DNA of 64,000 nt. It comes from Favolaschia claudopus (Eukaryota > Basidiomycota > Agaricomycetes > Agaricales > Mycenaceae). Both the position numbers and the translations under genes were made by a program. Below the pieces are notes generated by a model. It was given only the letters and a program-made list of their open reading frames with translations. It was not told where the DNA came from and did no database searches. Positions 9,059 through 19,330 of the stretch are shown piece after piece (position 1 is the first letter of the stretch; each line of letters begins with the position of its first letter). The stretch covers positions 1,550,001-1,614,000 of the forward strand of contig JAWWNJ010000027.1 of NCBI GenBank assembly GCA_037176885.1, written 5' to 3'.

Positions 9059-10917
9059 ATGTCGACCTCCTCCTCCACCGGGTCTTCCTCCTCTCGTTCT
9101 CGCCTCAACTCGAACTCTTCCTCAGACAGTAGAAATGCGCAACTTGACCACTACCCAGCTCTGCACTTTGACCCCGATGCCCAATACCACGACAATAGAC
9201 AATACCCTCCAGCTTCGCAATCCCACCGCACAAATACTAGTTTCAACGCCTATAGTTATCAAGACCTGTCAGATTACTCTTTAGATGGAAGGAATACACA
9301 GACTGTGAGCTACTACGTTTAGTTTCATACTGCAATATTCACTTTGAGCCAGGCACGAGGAGAATATATCAGCCAACCTCAACCCATTCGTCTAGCATCG
9401 TACTCTACCCAGAATCCCGAGGTACAACAGCTTCGAAACGAAAACTCGGCCCTTCGAGAGCAGGCAATATTTCTACGGCGCAAAATGAAATTCTCGAGTG
9501 TGTGGTAGTCCAGTTACAATTCTTCATTGAATCTGACCGTCGTCCTTAGAAAAAATTATAATGCTCTGCTCAATGCAAAAAGCTGGAATCCTCATACTGC
9601 AACAACTGCCGCTACTCCCTTCCCCCCTTCTTCGACTTTCAGCAGAGTGCCTGGGTTGCACAAGTCAAAGCCGACTCTGGGCGGAGCAATGCCGACGATT
9701 CCCAACAAGCAAAAAAAACTCCTTGTTATTCATCACCGACAAGAACGGTGCGCTCCTACCTTCGGCCCGTCTTACGGCGACACGGCGCCGCTGCGCTGAA
9801 TACTTTTTCGAGCTCAAATCTGCCGGGGTGCTCCCCACAACCTGGTCGCAAGGCACTCTGACAATCAAACAAAACTTCCGTGCTGTGCTGGAGAACGACG
9901 TCCCTGAGCTACGACTGTGGACACTGGAAGGCGAATAGACTCGGAAGCCTCACTTATTCCAGCTGGTGCTCTACTCATCATCCTAAGGACGGCCGGACAG
10001 TAATCAAGAGCGAGGAGCGTGACGACGACGGAGATCTGATGGAGTTCGACGACCTTGACGAGTTCTCGGAACCGGACGACGCTCGACAACGTAGGCCAGT
10101 TTCAGACTGAAACCAAGGATAGGAAACGCAAGACTGCCTCGCACGACCGGCGCGCATCCAAGGCAAAAAAAATTGAGGAGAATCAGCACAGATTCCGAGC
10201 CGATGTCTGCGCCGCCGGCGCTGCCCGAGAAGGGGAAGGGGAAGGAAGGGTCGAGAAAGGTCTGCAGCCATTACATATCACTTCCCAGCTCACAATCACC
10301 AGAGCATTGCGCGGCGTCCGCATAATCCTTTGTAAGTCCTTTAGTTTTCTCGGCGCATCTGCTCACTGTCAAATAGGGCAGGGAAAACTCCAGACCCCCG
10401 CCAACTGTTGTCTGCCCCGACATCGGCTGCGGATACAGCACTAGGGCCAGCGCCGCCGACACCATCGCACCCGTTGCCCACCTTGTCCCCCGCTCCTTCT
10501 GCAGAAAACATCGCCGCCACCCCCGCCGCATCATCAGCAGACCCAACGGTGCAGACCACACCCATCATCGCCTCTGATTCATCAGCTCCACCTCGCATTG
10601 CCGCACCACCGACGCCTTTTCCCGGGCTGCCAGCTCCACGCTCGTCCACGACACCGCTCCCCGCTTTACCAGCTCGAGCTAATCTCCCCTCCGAACTGAC
10701 ACACACCCTTGCCGTCCCGCCCATCGCAAAACCAGTCTTCGTCCCGCCGCCGCCAATCTCGACCCTCCCGGCAGCATCAACTCCAGTCAACCCGGCCATG
10801 CACCCCATTCCTTCGACTTCCATGACTGTCTTCGCATCTGGACCTTCGAATTCGGCAGTCTCTCAAAGAAAAGAAAGGGCTTGGAACCCATCCGCAGAAT
10901 CGACAACCGCACAGTAA
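9059..10917 (+). pseudogene. Second gene of the Tnp2-bearing element: Agaricomycete hypothetical family
   Basis: The N-terminus is serine-rich (MSTSSSTGSSSSRSRLNS). A coiled-coil-like QQLRNENSALREQAIFLRRK follows, then a domain with ITDKNGALLPSARLTATRRR, ELKSAGVLPTTW and CGHWKANRLGSLTYSSW. From memory this resembles a repetitive agaricomycete family (typical: DxxGxxxxxxRxxxxRxxArsLwxxL...GxaPxtW...CxxhWKad). The two halves of the domain are in different frames, with a shift near 9912, so the copy is damaged. The tail (10408-10917) is a low-complexity Pro/Ala/Ser region ending at 10917. At least two introns are needed between 9300 and 9560. The position downstream of tnp2 is like the second gene of CACTA elements, but a functional link is only inferred. 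Confidence 0.45.
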
Positions 10918-10949
10918 GTTTTCTCGTGATCATGAGAGCTGTTTCTCAT

Positions 10950-11398
10950 TGTTTTACAGAGGACTATGCAAATATGCGTACAAACAACAAGTGATTCTGG
11001 CAGACTGGCAATGGAGGTGGGATGGGATAGGAATGTAGGTGGAACGCGAGGGGGGCAGAGGTGGAGAGGATGGGAATGGCCGGAATGGCGGTTGGGTGAC
11101 GTGGAGTGCGGATTCGCGAGGCGACGCAGGCGGACGGGCGGCGTAGGCGGGTGGCCCGTGTAGGTGGGTGGGCGGCGTAGGCGGGTGGACAGGTGGGCGG
11201 GTGGAAAAGCAAAATCAGAGCCTGTATATTATTTCCAATGCCAGCCGATACTGCTCGATACTGACCACCAAAGTGGTACCATTATTCTAAACTCTGGAAG
11301 CGTCGTGTATCCTGAGGTATCGGGAAATAATGTGAGGCTGGTTTGAGGTCGAAGAAGGCAGCTCGATACCTGCCGCGCCCGGGTTTTCACTGGGACTG
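10950..11398 (+). repeat. G-rich minisatellite-like tract and right end of element
   Basis: From about 11030 to 11211 the plus strand is strongly purine/G-rich. At 11118-11211 it repeats variants of GTAGGCGGGTGG, GGGTGGGCGG and GGTGGGCGGGTGG, enough G-runs for a potential G-quadruplex. At 11218-11340 a short imperfect inverted repeat follows (CCAGCCGATACTG and relatives). No gene was seen. Confidence 0.6.
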
Positions 11399-11602
11399 TA
11401 TCCTTGGCGGTCGTAAACTTCTCTACGCTTTGAGCCATGGCATGGGCCTCCCCTCACTTCGCACTCTTCGCAGCCATCTTGCTTTCACCAAAATCATGCC
11501 AACCATTGGCTCGATCTCCGTCTCCGACATCCTCCACAATATACAGGATGTTGTTTTAAAGCCTCGTGAAGCTGCCGGCAGAGCTGCGCAACGCGGTGTC
11601 TA
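11399..11602 (+). pseudogene. Shattered basidiomycete gene, piece 3
   Basis: Starting from TA 11399-11400 the frame reads LGGRKLLYALSHGMGLPSLR and then TLRSHLAFTKIMPTIG...DVVLKPREAAGR. These resemble the continuation of the family seen in pieces 1 and 2 (relatives carry LGGRRLL...PSxRTxRSH...MPxIG). Joining 3875 (with one TA) to 11401 gives ATG ACT TAT ATC CTT GGC GGT, an in-frame passage from GVMTY to LGGRK. The gene is cut again at 11601 by family H. After that and the family A element at 12294, no continuation is recognised. Confidence 0.6.
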
Positions 11603-12253
11603 GTCTCGGATACCCAGACGTTCCTCCGCAGTTCGAGAGGGCGAGATTAGATTGTGTTCCTTACGGCACCTTCCGTCTGACGCAACAATTTGTGGAGTTT
11701 TTGACAGAATCGTCAACAAGTGTAGACAAAAAATCAAAGAGGAAGAAATGACGAAACCCGTATTCTTTTTACGAAACGGCTGTATATCGGAGCTACTTCT
11801 TAATCTGTAATTTCAATGACAGGTTTTGGCGTTTGATTGATTTTGAGGGTGATCGGAACAAGGGCGTAGGAACGTCTGGGCCACTTCCATTGGACGACCT
11901 ACCATAACCCCCGCCGAGCTCATTGCGTCGCGTGTATGCGTTGAATTGTAGCCATATTCAGTGGCTGCCTGCCGCCCACATCATGTAGGAGATGTTGAGA
12001 GCGCTCGCAGGGGGCGGGGTGACCGTCGCCACCCTCCGGAGGCATGGTCGAAGTGGACGCGGTGACGCGCGAAGCGGGTTATGGTAGGTGCCCTAATCGA
12101 AGTGGCCCAGACCTTCCTAAGTCCCCACATCCATCATCACGAAAATCAATCAAACGTCAAAACTGTCATTGGAACTACGGATTAGGAAAGAGCTCCGGCT
12201 CTGCGTAAACTACGCCAACAAGGATTACGCAGGAAGGTCTGGGTATCCGAGAC
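11603..12253. mobile_element. TIR element family H
   Basis: 651 bp. The outer ends GTCTCGGATACCCAGACGTT and their inverse are flanked by TA (11601-11602, 12254-12255). Long inner arms (about 11795-11910 versus 12070-12185) are also inverted repeats, each carrying CTGGGCCACTTC and TTGATTGATTTT. A truncated family B end sits in the left arm. Confidence 0.8.
11682..11782 (-). mobile_element. Truncated family B fragment
   Basis: About 100 bp matching one end of the element at 21338-21705 (CAACAATTTGTGGAGTTTTT ... ACGAAACGGCTG), followed by TA (11783-11784). The other arm is missing. Confidence 0.85.
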
Positions 12254-12293
12254 TATTGTTCAAGCGTAGGCTGTCTTCCTGCCGATAGATATA

Positions 12294-12660
12294 CAGCCGT
12301 TTTGGAAACAATATACGGGTTTTGATCGAGTGGTGCTCATTCGTTTGTGCTTACCTTTGTTTTGCTTCCCATCACCAGCTCCACTTCGGCCGAATTTGCG
12401 TTTTGCTTCCGCCACCCAGAGAACACCAGGAAAAAACAGGAGGTTAACAGAACTGAGTCAAGACTCAACTGCTACTTGCCCAGAGCCATGACTTGCGGGC
12501 AAGGGCCAAAACAAGGGACCAGCCGCACTTGATGTGGTACGGCAACGCCCCACAAAGTGGTGCTCCCGGCTTTGCCGATGACAGAATCGTCAACAAACGT
12601 AAGCACAAATGAACGAGCACCACTCAATCAAAACCCGTATATTGTTTCCCAAAACGGCTG
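12294..12660. mobile_element. MITE family A, copy 2
   Basis: 367 bp with ends CAGCCGTTTTGGAAACAATA and inverse, TA at 12292-12293 and 12661-12662, otherwise very close to 1036-1413. Confidence 0.92.
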
Positions 12661-12662
12661 TA

Positions 12663-13557
12663 GATTCTAAAACGTAAAAAAATTCTCAAGGTGGCTGTGT
12701 AGGACCCGGGAACCCCTGCCCAGGTCTGCCTTGGTTTCTCAACGATGCTGAAGGATATGGGCTTCATTCACTATCCTAATGAGTGTACTGGTACTGTGTA
12801 TGCTACAGGGAACCTTCTCTGACAGATTCCCTGGGCCTATGTCTCCTCTGATCGCGGAAAGTACGGGTCTGCTGTCTTCCACTGTATGGAGTCCCCCAGC
12901 GGCGAGAAAGTACGAAAAATATGCTTGAATGTATCTGCTCATCACTGCACATTTGAATGACCATCCCCAGACGTGATGAAAGGCTTGAGAGTGGGCCGCC
13001 TGGGTAGAATCCGATAGTAACCTGGGAAAGACCCCTCCTCGAAGCGACAACAAAGTGTTACATGAAGCAGAGGAAGTTTCAATGGGCACCCGCGACGATA
13101 CAAAGCATAAGGATCCATACAGAACGACGTACACGGGCCTACATGAGCCGTATTCAAAACTTCCAGAATCGCCTCCGAGTGGCGAATTCTTACGGGATTT
13201 CCCGCGCTTCGGTGCGGAAAGTGGGCGGGGTGCGTTGCTGGTAAGTCTATCTTAGAGGACTACCGAGGATACTGTTCATAATATGGCGAGAAAGACGGAG
13301 TTTCAATGGCAGAGATTGGGATGTATTAAGCAGAAAGGTTGAAGGGCTAAATTCTCGAGAAGACTGAGTCCGTTGGGAACAATTCTCTCTGAGAACTCGG
13401 GTAGAATCTCGGGTAGAATTGATGCGAGAGAAAAACCAGAGAAAACTGAGAGAAAAGATGGGAGCTCGGGTAGAAAATTGATTCACACGCTGTCGGCGCG
13501 TCTGTGCGAACCAGCTCGGAGACGCGACGCGTTCCCTCCTTCTTACCTTCCCTCACT
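12663..13557. other. No recognised gene
   Basis: Open frames here (e.g. 12739-13134 minus, 13055-13255 plus) show no family motif. CTCGGGTAGAA occurs three times in 13390-13475, just upstream of the KDZ-type gene. Confidence 0.5.
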
Positions 13558-14526
13558 ATGAGTCTACAGCAACTGCTAGCTGCGCAAAATCAGTATCCTT
13601 GCTTGTCTGGTATCAGTTTCAACAGCCTGACAACGTTCTTACGCATGGCTTGCTTGGCGCGGCCGCTCATTGAATTCCAAGTCGAGGATCGGAGGCGGCC
13701 TCCCGACTTTCTTCACTGTGGTCTCCTCGAGCTCCTGGCAGCCACTGTCTCTAATCGAAATCTTGACTTGGTTCAAACTTGCTGGGCTGCTTTCAAGAAG
13801 ATTATTTGGAACCATCCCGAAGTGCAACCAACCGAAGAGGAAATTAAAAAATACAATGATGCAGCTCTGTGCCGCGGAACCTGTAGATCCACTTCGTTAA
13901 TGGTTTCTCATGAATCACTGCAGCTTTTGCGCACTTGCTTCCTCCTGTCAGAGTGTGCCAAGACTCGTACTGCCCCAATTACCGCGACTCGGAGGACATC
14001 ATGACGTTGAAGGAGCCGCTTTCGCACAAGGCCACGATGCATACCCTTCGGAATGGTGCCCTCCCGGTGTATAGAACTTCCCTCTATTGCCGTGGTCTGA
14101 TTTCCTATTTCTCTGCATTAATTTGTGGGATTCACATCTATAGCAGGTTGTCATCGACGTTATTATCCAAACTACCACGTTCGAAAATCAACCTCTTTGC
14201 GCACATATTACGGAGGGGTGTCTCGTTCAATTCAGGTCGCTCAACATTTTTATATTGAAAGTCCCCTTCTCGAACTCTTCGCTAATGGAATGGTATTCGG
14301 ATGGTAAGCAGCGACTTTTATCAGCGCAACGATAGCTTCACGTCAACGAGTACAGGCTTTCATCGTCGAATTGGGCTCGGATATACAATATTGCGCTAGC
14401 TCGGACCGAGTCTCACGTCCTCAACAACAAGATTGCGTTTGCTTCGCAGCTACAGTCATCCACCCGGCCAAAGCCAACATTACGGGTACCATCTCGCATG
14501 TATATTGCAAAGGGAATTTGTGTTTG
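13558..14526 (+). CDS. KDZ-associated CxC5/CxC6 domain protein, N-terminal part only
   Basis: The start ATG at 13558 gives MSLQQLLAAQNQYPCLSGIS. Splicing three introns gives one consistent frame: 13883-13923 (41 bp, joining ACC T to CT TTT), 14095-14146 (52 bp, joining CGT G to GT TGT) and 14304-14355 (52 bp). The product shows VQTCWAAFKKIIWNHPEV, FAHLLPPVRVCQDSYCPN, ATMHTLRNGALPVYRTS, YCRGCHRRYYPNYHVR, IQVAQHFYIESPLLELF and ALARTESHVLNNK. This is the CxC5 then CxC6 cysteine-cluster arrangement that I know from KDZ (Kyakuja-Dileera-Zisupton) transposase relatives in basidiomycetes. Full proteins are much longer. Here the frame ends near 14526 and no catalytic KDZ domain follows, so it is a truncated gene. 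The exons look undamaged up to that point. Confidence 0.75.
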
Positions 14527-15095
14527 AATTGTCGAGATGTCGCAGCAACTGAGAGGTTGGACGGCCCGGGAGTCGATGAGAGGGAGACATCGAGGAACCC
14601 ACGCGATGTAACAGCCCGCGATTTAGAGCCGACAATGGCTGGGATCGGATTTGCAGTGAGTGGGGAGCCGTATAGCAAGATTTCCGACTCAAGCTCGAGG
14701 CAATCGCTGTCGGCAGTGATATCACAAGTTCGAAGAAGTACTCGAGAGGTCTTCGAGACCGCAATGGCACACTGCAAATCTTGTCCAACCCATGTCGGTT
14801 GGGCTGCGGTGAAGTCCAGCACAGAAATGAAATTAGGTAGAGTCGAGGCGGCTGAAGCAGCGACTATAGGAGGTGCAAAATTTGGGATGAAATGGCCGGA
14901 TCTCTCGTTGATGAATTTGAATCGCGCCGGCGCATACGGGCCAGAGTCGGCATTCTTCATTGAAATTAGAATCTGTATTTGTACAAATTGTAAAGTGGAA
15001 CTCAGACTTGCCTTTGACCAAATCACAACGTAAGATAAATCTTTAGCCTTTTCGTCCGCCGCTGCCTTGATGCTCTCTGTGATTAAGTGCGAATG
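14527..15095. other. Unassigned, open on both strands
   Basis: Frames of about 200 codons run on both strands (14371-15033 plus, 14421-15026 minus) with no recognised motif. The minus-strand sequence next to 15095 is the continuation of the copia protease frame interrupted by the 15098-17822 element, so part of this may be decayed copia sequence. Confidence 0.4.
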
Positions 15096-15097
15096 TA

Positions 15098-17822
15098 CTC
15101 GGTGTTACAAAAAGTAACCGATAATTTGGTCACTCCTTCACGGCCACGTGATATTTTTTTGAAGTGTCGCGCTTCAAGTGCTTGCGAGAGAAAGAGAAAT
15201 TCAAGGAGTGAAAGATGACTGCAAGTCGAGAGAGAGAGAGAGGAAATAAAGAAAGAGAAGGGAACTGATTTTTTTACAAGTCTCTGGACCCTTTTTATAC
15301 CAGGAATTTCAAGTCAAGACGGAAAATACGTGGAGAGGCTGTACTAGCGAGGTAGAATATTCAAGTTTCAAGTTAACCGACAGGTCTTCAAGGCCAGGTA
15401 GGCTGTACAGAGAGCCAGAGACATTTTTCCGGTCGAAGAATAATTAGCAGGTGCGGCAGTAAATGAGCGGATGCAAGGTCCACATACTGTGGGAAAGCTC
15501 CATCAAAATTTGATAGAGCAAGGGTACGGTTACTTGGCCGATGATAGTTCCAGACTCTCACGACAGGGTTCCCAGTTTGGGATGTCGTGAGAGGCTGGTC
15601 ACGAGACTATCCGAAAGAAGAACTGAGCCAATTGAACGTACAGACGCGAACCAGTAGGTTGACAAGACGGTAGACGGATATCTCCGGCACCGCCTCGTCT
15701 CGGCCTTATATGACGGAAAGGTTCGGGCATGCGCGGGATCAGTTGATTAGCGGATAATTCTACGCGGTTTCTCAAGAGAGAATTCTCCCTCCCAGTAGGT
15801 TCAGACTTCTGGACTTGAATAAGAAGCTGAATTTCAACCGTAGATCTTGGAATCCGAAAGCTTTAAGACGCGAACTAAAATTGAAAAGATAAGATAAGAT
15901 GAATGTGATTTCGCGAAGGCGACTCGGAGAACATCGCGAAATCAAAATCCCAAGAATTGTGGTGCGCCATCGAGATTGGACTGCGTGGACTTGCGAGTGT
16001 TGAACGTGAATGCGAGGGCTCGAGATAGAGGGCGTGAGTATAAATAGGGCGGAGAATGCAAATATGATTCGTGAATGTTTCGAAGGATAGAGCGTGGATC
16101 ATGAGGAAAACCGTGCGGTAATGCGGTGATATTTGATCGTGAAAGATGATTTGCCAATTTTGACGGTAGGAGCGCGCTCAAGCAGCGCGCGCCTGCCGCT
16201 TCGCCTCTAGCACCGTGAAGCGGAGGGCTTGCGTAGCGAAGTGGGAATTGCAGAGTCGATCTGGAGATGTCGGTTGTACCCGCAAGAATGCGGGAGCTCA
16301 CAGGAATAATACATGAACTGCGAATACGAGTGGCACCACCGTTGTCATCAATGAGAACTTGACGCTGGAGAGCACATGAGGTTCGGGACACCAGAAGTCA
16401 TGCTAAAGCAACTTACCAAGACTGCGACACGACCCAACAATGGCAGTGTGACATGAAGGTTGGCATCAACAAGGTTGACGAGGACCTCGCACAATTGAAT
16501 GATGTCGAGAGGGTCTTCGCGATCGTTGACAATGACCTCGCCCTCCTCAGTCTTGGTGGTAATCCAAATGGAATCGGAAATCTGAAGGCAATGAGCGGAG
16601 TCAGGTGAATTTAAATATGACGCACCGTCTTCTTAATGTCATAACGACGGTCAGTGAGCCTCGTACGGACACGAGACGCCATGACACTCCACTTGGCTTT
16701 GTCGCCGATGTGATCGCGGGTGACACCCCAGTCTCCGGCATGGTCGAAGATGAGGTTCTGAGCCAAATCAGGACTCAAACCTGAATAAAGGCACAAATAC
16801 ACACCTTCACGATGCCGCTGGGACTGTCTCCGCCTGCCTTTTTAACATAATAGGGCAGGGTGGGCGAAAGAAGTGTGCGGAAGGTGTGCACATCAATTTT
16901 GTGCTGAATGAACAAATCAGTACTGGGTACAATGGGTAGCGGTGAACATACTTCGAATTTCTTGGGGATGACGAAGCTTCCAGCAGGAGCACTGACAAGT
17001 GCTTGCATCTCTATGATTCTGAGGAGCTGGCCGTAAGATCTAATCTCATTCATTGAGTTCCCATCCTGTATTCCCAAAGTCAATTGAATGAAGGGGGGAA
17101 GAGAAGGAAAGAACCTTTGCAAATTCCTCGAGCATCATAACACCCTCGGGTTTCAGCTTCAGCTTCTTTGCGATGAACACCCCCCCTTGCGTGAAGTCTT
17201 CGCGCTGAGTGCGTCGCGCCCTTCTGTTGCTGCGTGCAGACGAGTATGGAGAGGACGAGTCACTGTGACGGCGGTTTGTAGGAGTGGAAGGGAGGGAGGA
17301 GGTGTGACGGCCTTGAGAATGCGATGGAGATCCTTGTTGTTGATCCCGGTTGATGAGGAGGGTAGATAATGATAATATATGTCGCTGAATAACTCCTGGC
17401 TACTTGATTGACACAGAGAGCAAGAGAGCTGCTGGAATTTTCACATTAGTTCCATCTTTTTGTAGCAAAACGAGCTGATACCCAGCTTGAAACTGAATCA
17501 AATCTGAGTGGTGGAGTTCAGACGCTCAAAAAAGCCCGAATGACATGGTTCACACAGACCAAATTTGGTCAAACAATAAAATGGTGTATAAAATACAATA
17601 TAGAATACTTATGTAAAACTGTGTTTCCTGCGAGAGCCAAATGGTTTCTTCTAAATAAGGCAAAATGTTAGCTGTCAGATTGAACCGACTGGTGCGAGAG
17701 ATTCGCGGCGTCGTTTCTCACAAACTGCCATGCAAATGGGTACAGATTATCCCAATGAACATTCCTATGTGCTTGACTCAACGAAATACTACACATTGTC
17801 GGTCACTTTTTGTAACACCGAG
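15098..17822 (-). mobile_element. 2.7-kb TIR element (family P) carrying a spliced gene
   Basis: Ends CTCGGTGTTACAAAAAGTAA and its inverse (two mismatches in ~28 bp) are flanked by TA (15096-15097, 17823-17824). A short relative with the same type of ends is at 55056-55581. The element interrupts a minus-strand copia protease frame just after its DSGAS motif. Inside is a minus-strand multi-exon gene (about 16270-17395); the plus-side third (15150-15870) has no recognised gene and contains a GA-rich tract at 15222-15265. Confidence 0.75.
16270..17395 (-). CDS. Multi-exon gene inside family P element, unknown function
   Basis: Reading the minus strand, an Arg/Ser-rich segment leads into DFTQGGVFIAKKLKLKPEG. 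Well-formed introns follow at 17066-17114, 16904-16951, 16758-16804, 16582-16625 and 16365-16416 (44-52 bp). The exons between them are 114, 99, 132 and 165 bp, all multiples of three, so these introns are all phase 0. The spliced product includes EIRSYGQLLRIIEMQALVSA, VHTFRTLLSPTLPYYV, HAGDWGVTRDHIGDKAKW, RTRLTDRRYDIKKT and EDPLDIIQLCEVLVNLVDA. This vaguely recalls an agaricomycete-specific hypothetical family with a helical N-terminal domain; I cannot name it. The gene looks spliced and open, with no frameshift seen in these exons. Start and end are not fixed. Confidence 0.5.
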
Positions 17823-17824
17823 TA

Positions 17825-19330
17825 CAAGAAGCACCAGAGTCAATGAGAACATAACCACGGTTGGCTCTTTCGTTCACATAGAGTTCACCATCTGAATCAC
17901 GCGACACATAGGCAGAAATTTTCTGTAAAGTTGAGAAGAAATACTGTAAAAGCTAGTCTAGAGTTAGGTGTCACACGTTAGCCGTGAGTCACCCTTCCCC
18001 CAAACCTCTTGTCCCGCACCGAAATCAACATATTTCCTTCCAAATTGTATTAGGTACCATACAGTAGGCTTTGATCTACAACTTTGTCACTAGAAATCTT
18101 TTGCTTCTCCACTTGGCTGAATAGGAAATGTGGATGCGAAGTTGCACCTTTTCGAACGAGAGGCACAGCCACATTGGTGTTGGACTCAAAATGAGACTAA
18201 TTCGCAAACGGGGCTCGAATATTTGAGACCAGGAATCATTTGGGTAGGCTTTCAAAGGTCTTCTGAGTTACACCAGGTTTGTAGCTACCCTCCTGGCTGA
18301 GCAAAAGGCAAGCAGGAAATTTCCTTTTTGATGATTTCCTTTTCCGGAATGGGGACTCACGGCTTTTGATATGCCAGTGAAATCAGACCATTAAATCAGA
18401 TTTTTTGCCCGTCCCAATATAACACAAAAATCTCGGGATTTGTGGTCTGACTTGGGAGACTATGTAAAAGCTACATTTGCTCCATCATCAGTTTCAGAGT
18501 CACTATCATTTGCTGAGTTCGCTTTGTCTGTCTTTTCTTCCTGAGCCTTTGCTTTCCCTTTCTCCTTTCCTTTGCCCCCACTCTTCTGTGCCTTGGACGC
18601 AGTCTCTGCAGCTTTTATGGCTTTGCAGTCAGACGTATCATGAGTAGTGGACTTCTGGAATGCACAGTAACGTCCCGAGACCGTATTGGCCTGAGGAGTA
18701 TCAGTGTCAGATCCAGAGTCACTGTCATCTTTATCTGGTTTGACATAAGACATGAGTTTGGCTAAATTTTGGCCTCGACTTGGTCCCGAGTCAATTTGGA
18801 GTTGGCAGCAACGGAACCTAGAATAGATGCTTGAAGAGCCTCAAAACCTGAAGTCTTAGGGAGTGTGCGGCGGAGGAAGAGCGGCTGTAGATCTGCATCA
18901 ACGCTGTCAAGTCCATCAAGACGATTGAGATCCGAGGCGAATTTGTCAACATGTGCAGTCATAGCACTGAGGGTGACTTTTTCCTGACCATCCTCTAGGC
19001 GTAGTTTCCTCCAAAGAAGCTGCTGAAGAAGGGCGAAGGCTATTTCGGTTTTCTTTGCCTGGGAGTATTCCTTTTTCAAAGCCTCCCAGAGTGCTTTGGA
19101 GATGGGGTTTAAATTTGTTGAGAACAGTTTGAGTGAGTGGACCGCGAATGAGACCTAGTGCGCGACTGTCTCGCTCTGCAAATGTATCCCGAAGTGGGAC
19201 AGTGATAGTAACTAAGCTAGCAGATGACCCAGAAGCAGCAGAGGCGGTAGTATCGCCTTTTTCTACAACAAGCCAAAGCCCCTCCTTGCGGAGTTCTCCT
19301 TCTGTATAAGATTCCCAGGCATTTCAGTCG
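17825..19330 (-). pseudogene. Ty1/copia-type gag and protease fragment
   Basis: On the minus strand a gag-like frame starts around LRKEGLWLVVEKGDTTASA. It continues after a frame change near 19110 with KKEYSQAKKTEIAFALLQQL and QVEAKI, then a stop. RYCAFQKSTTHDTSDCKAIK follows, a knuckle-like C...H...C of copia gag type, then a Lys/Glu/Asp-rich tail. Near the left border (17825-17935) the frame reads NERANRGYVLIDSGAS, the D-S-G-A aspartic protease motif. Directly after it the family P element is inserted at a TA. The gag is broken by at least one stop and one frameshift. The integrase and RT expected next are not found on the other side of the insert. A separate copia fragment is at 62215-64000. 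Confidence 0.75.

Larger units (their letters stand above)
5853..11398. mobile_element. Putative TA-flanked element carrying a Tnp2 gene and a second gene
   Basis: TCCCAGTGAAAACCCGGGCC at 5855 and GCCCGGGTTTTCACTGGGA at about 11376-11395 are inverted. The right end continues CTG and is followed by TA (11399-11400). On the left, family J lies immediately outside, and three bases (CAG) expected from the right end are missing. Cutting everything between the TA at 3874-3875 and the TA at 11399-11400 restores the flanking reading frame. The ends do not begin with CACTA, so it is uncertain whether the Tnp2 gene belongs to these termini. Confidence 0.5.

Noticed and set aside
10341..10823. 160-codon minus-strand Gly/Ala-rich frame
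   Set aside because: Antisense of the Pro/Ala-rich low-complexity tail of the plus-strand gene; composition effect.
14371..15033. 220-codon plus-strand frame overlapping a 201-codon minus-strand frame
   Set aside because: Neither has a recognised motif, and the region joins decayed KDZ and copia sequence; no basis to choose.
15222..15265. GA-repeat as a CRISPR or regulatory array
   Set aside because: Simple GA microsatellite without spacers; eukaryotic context.
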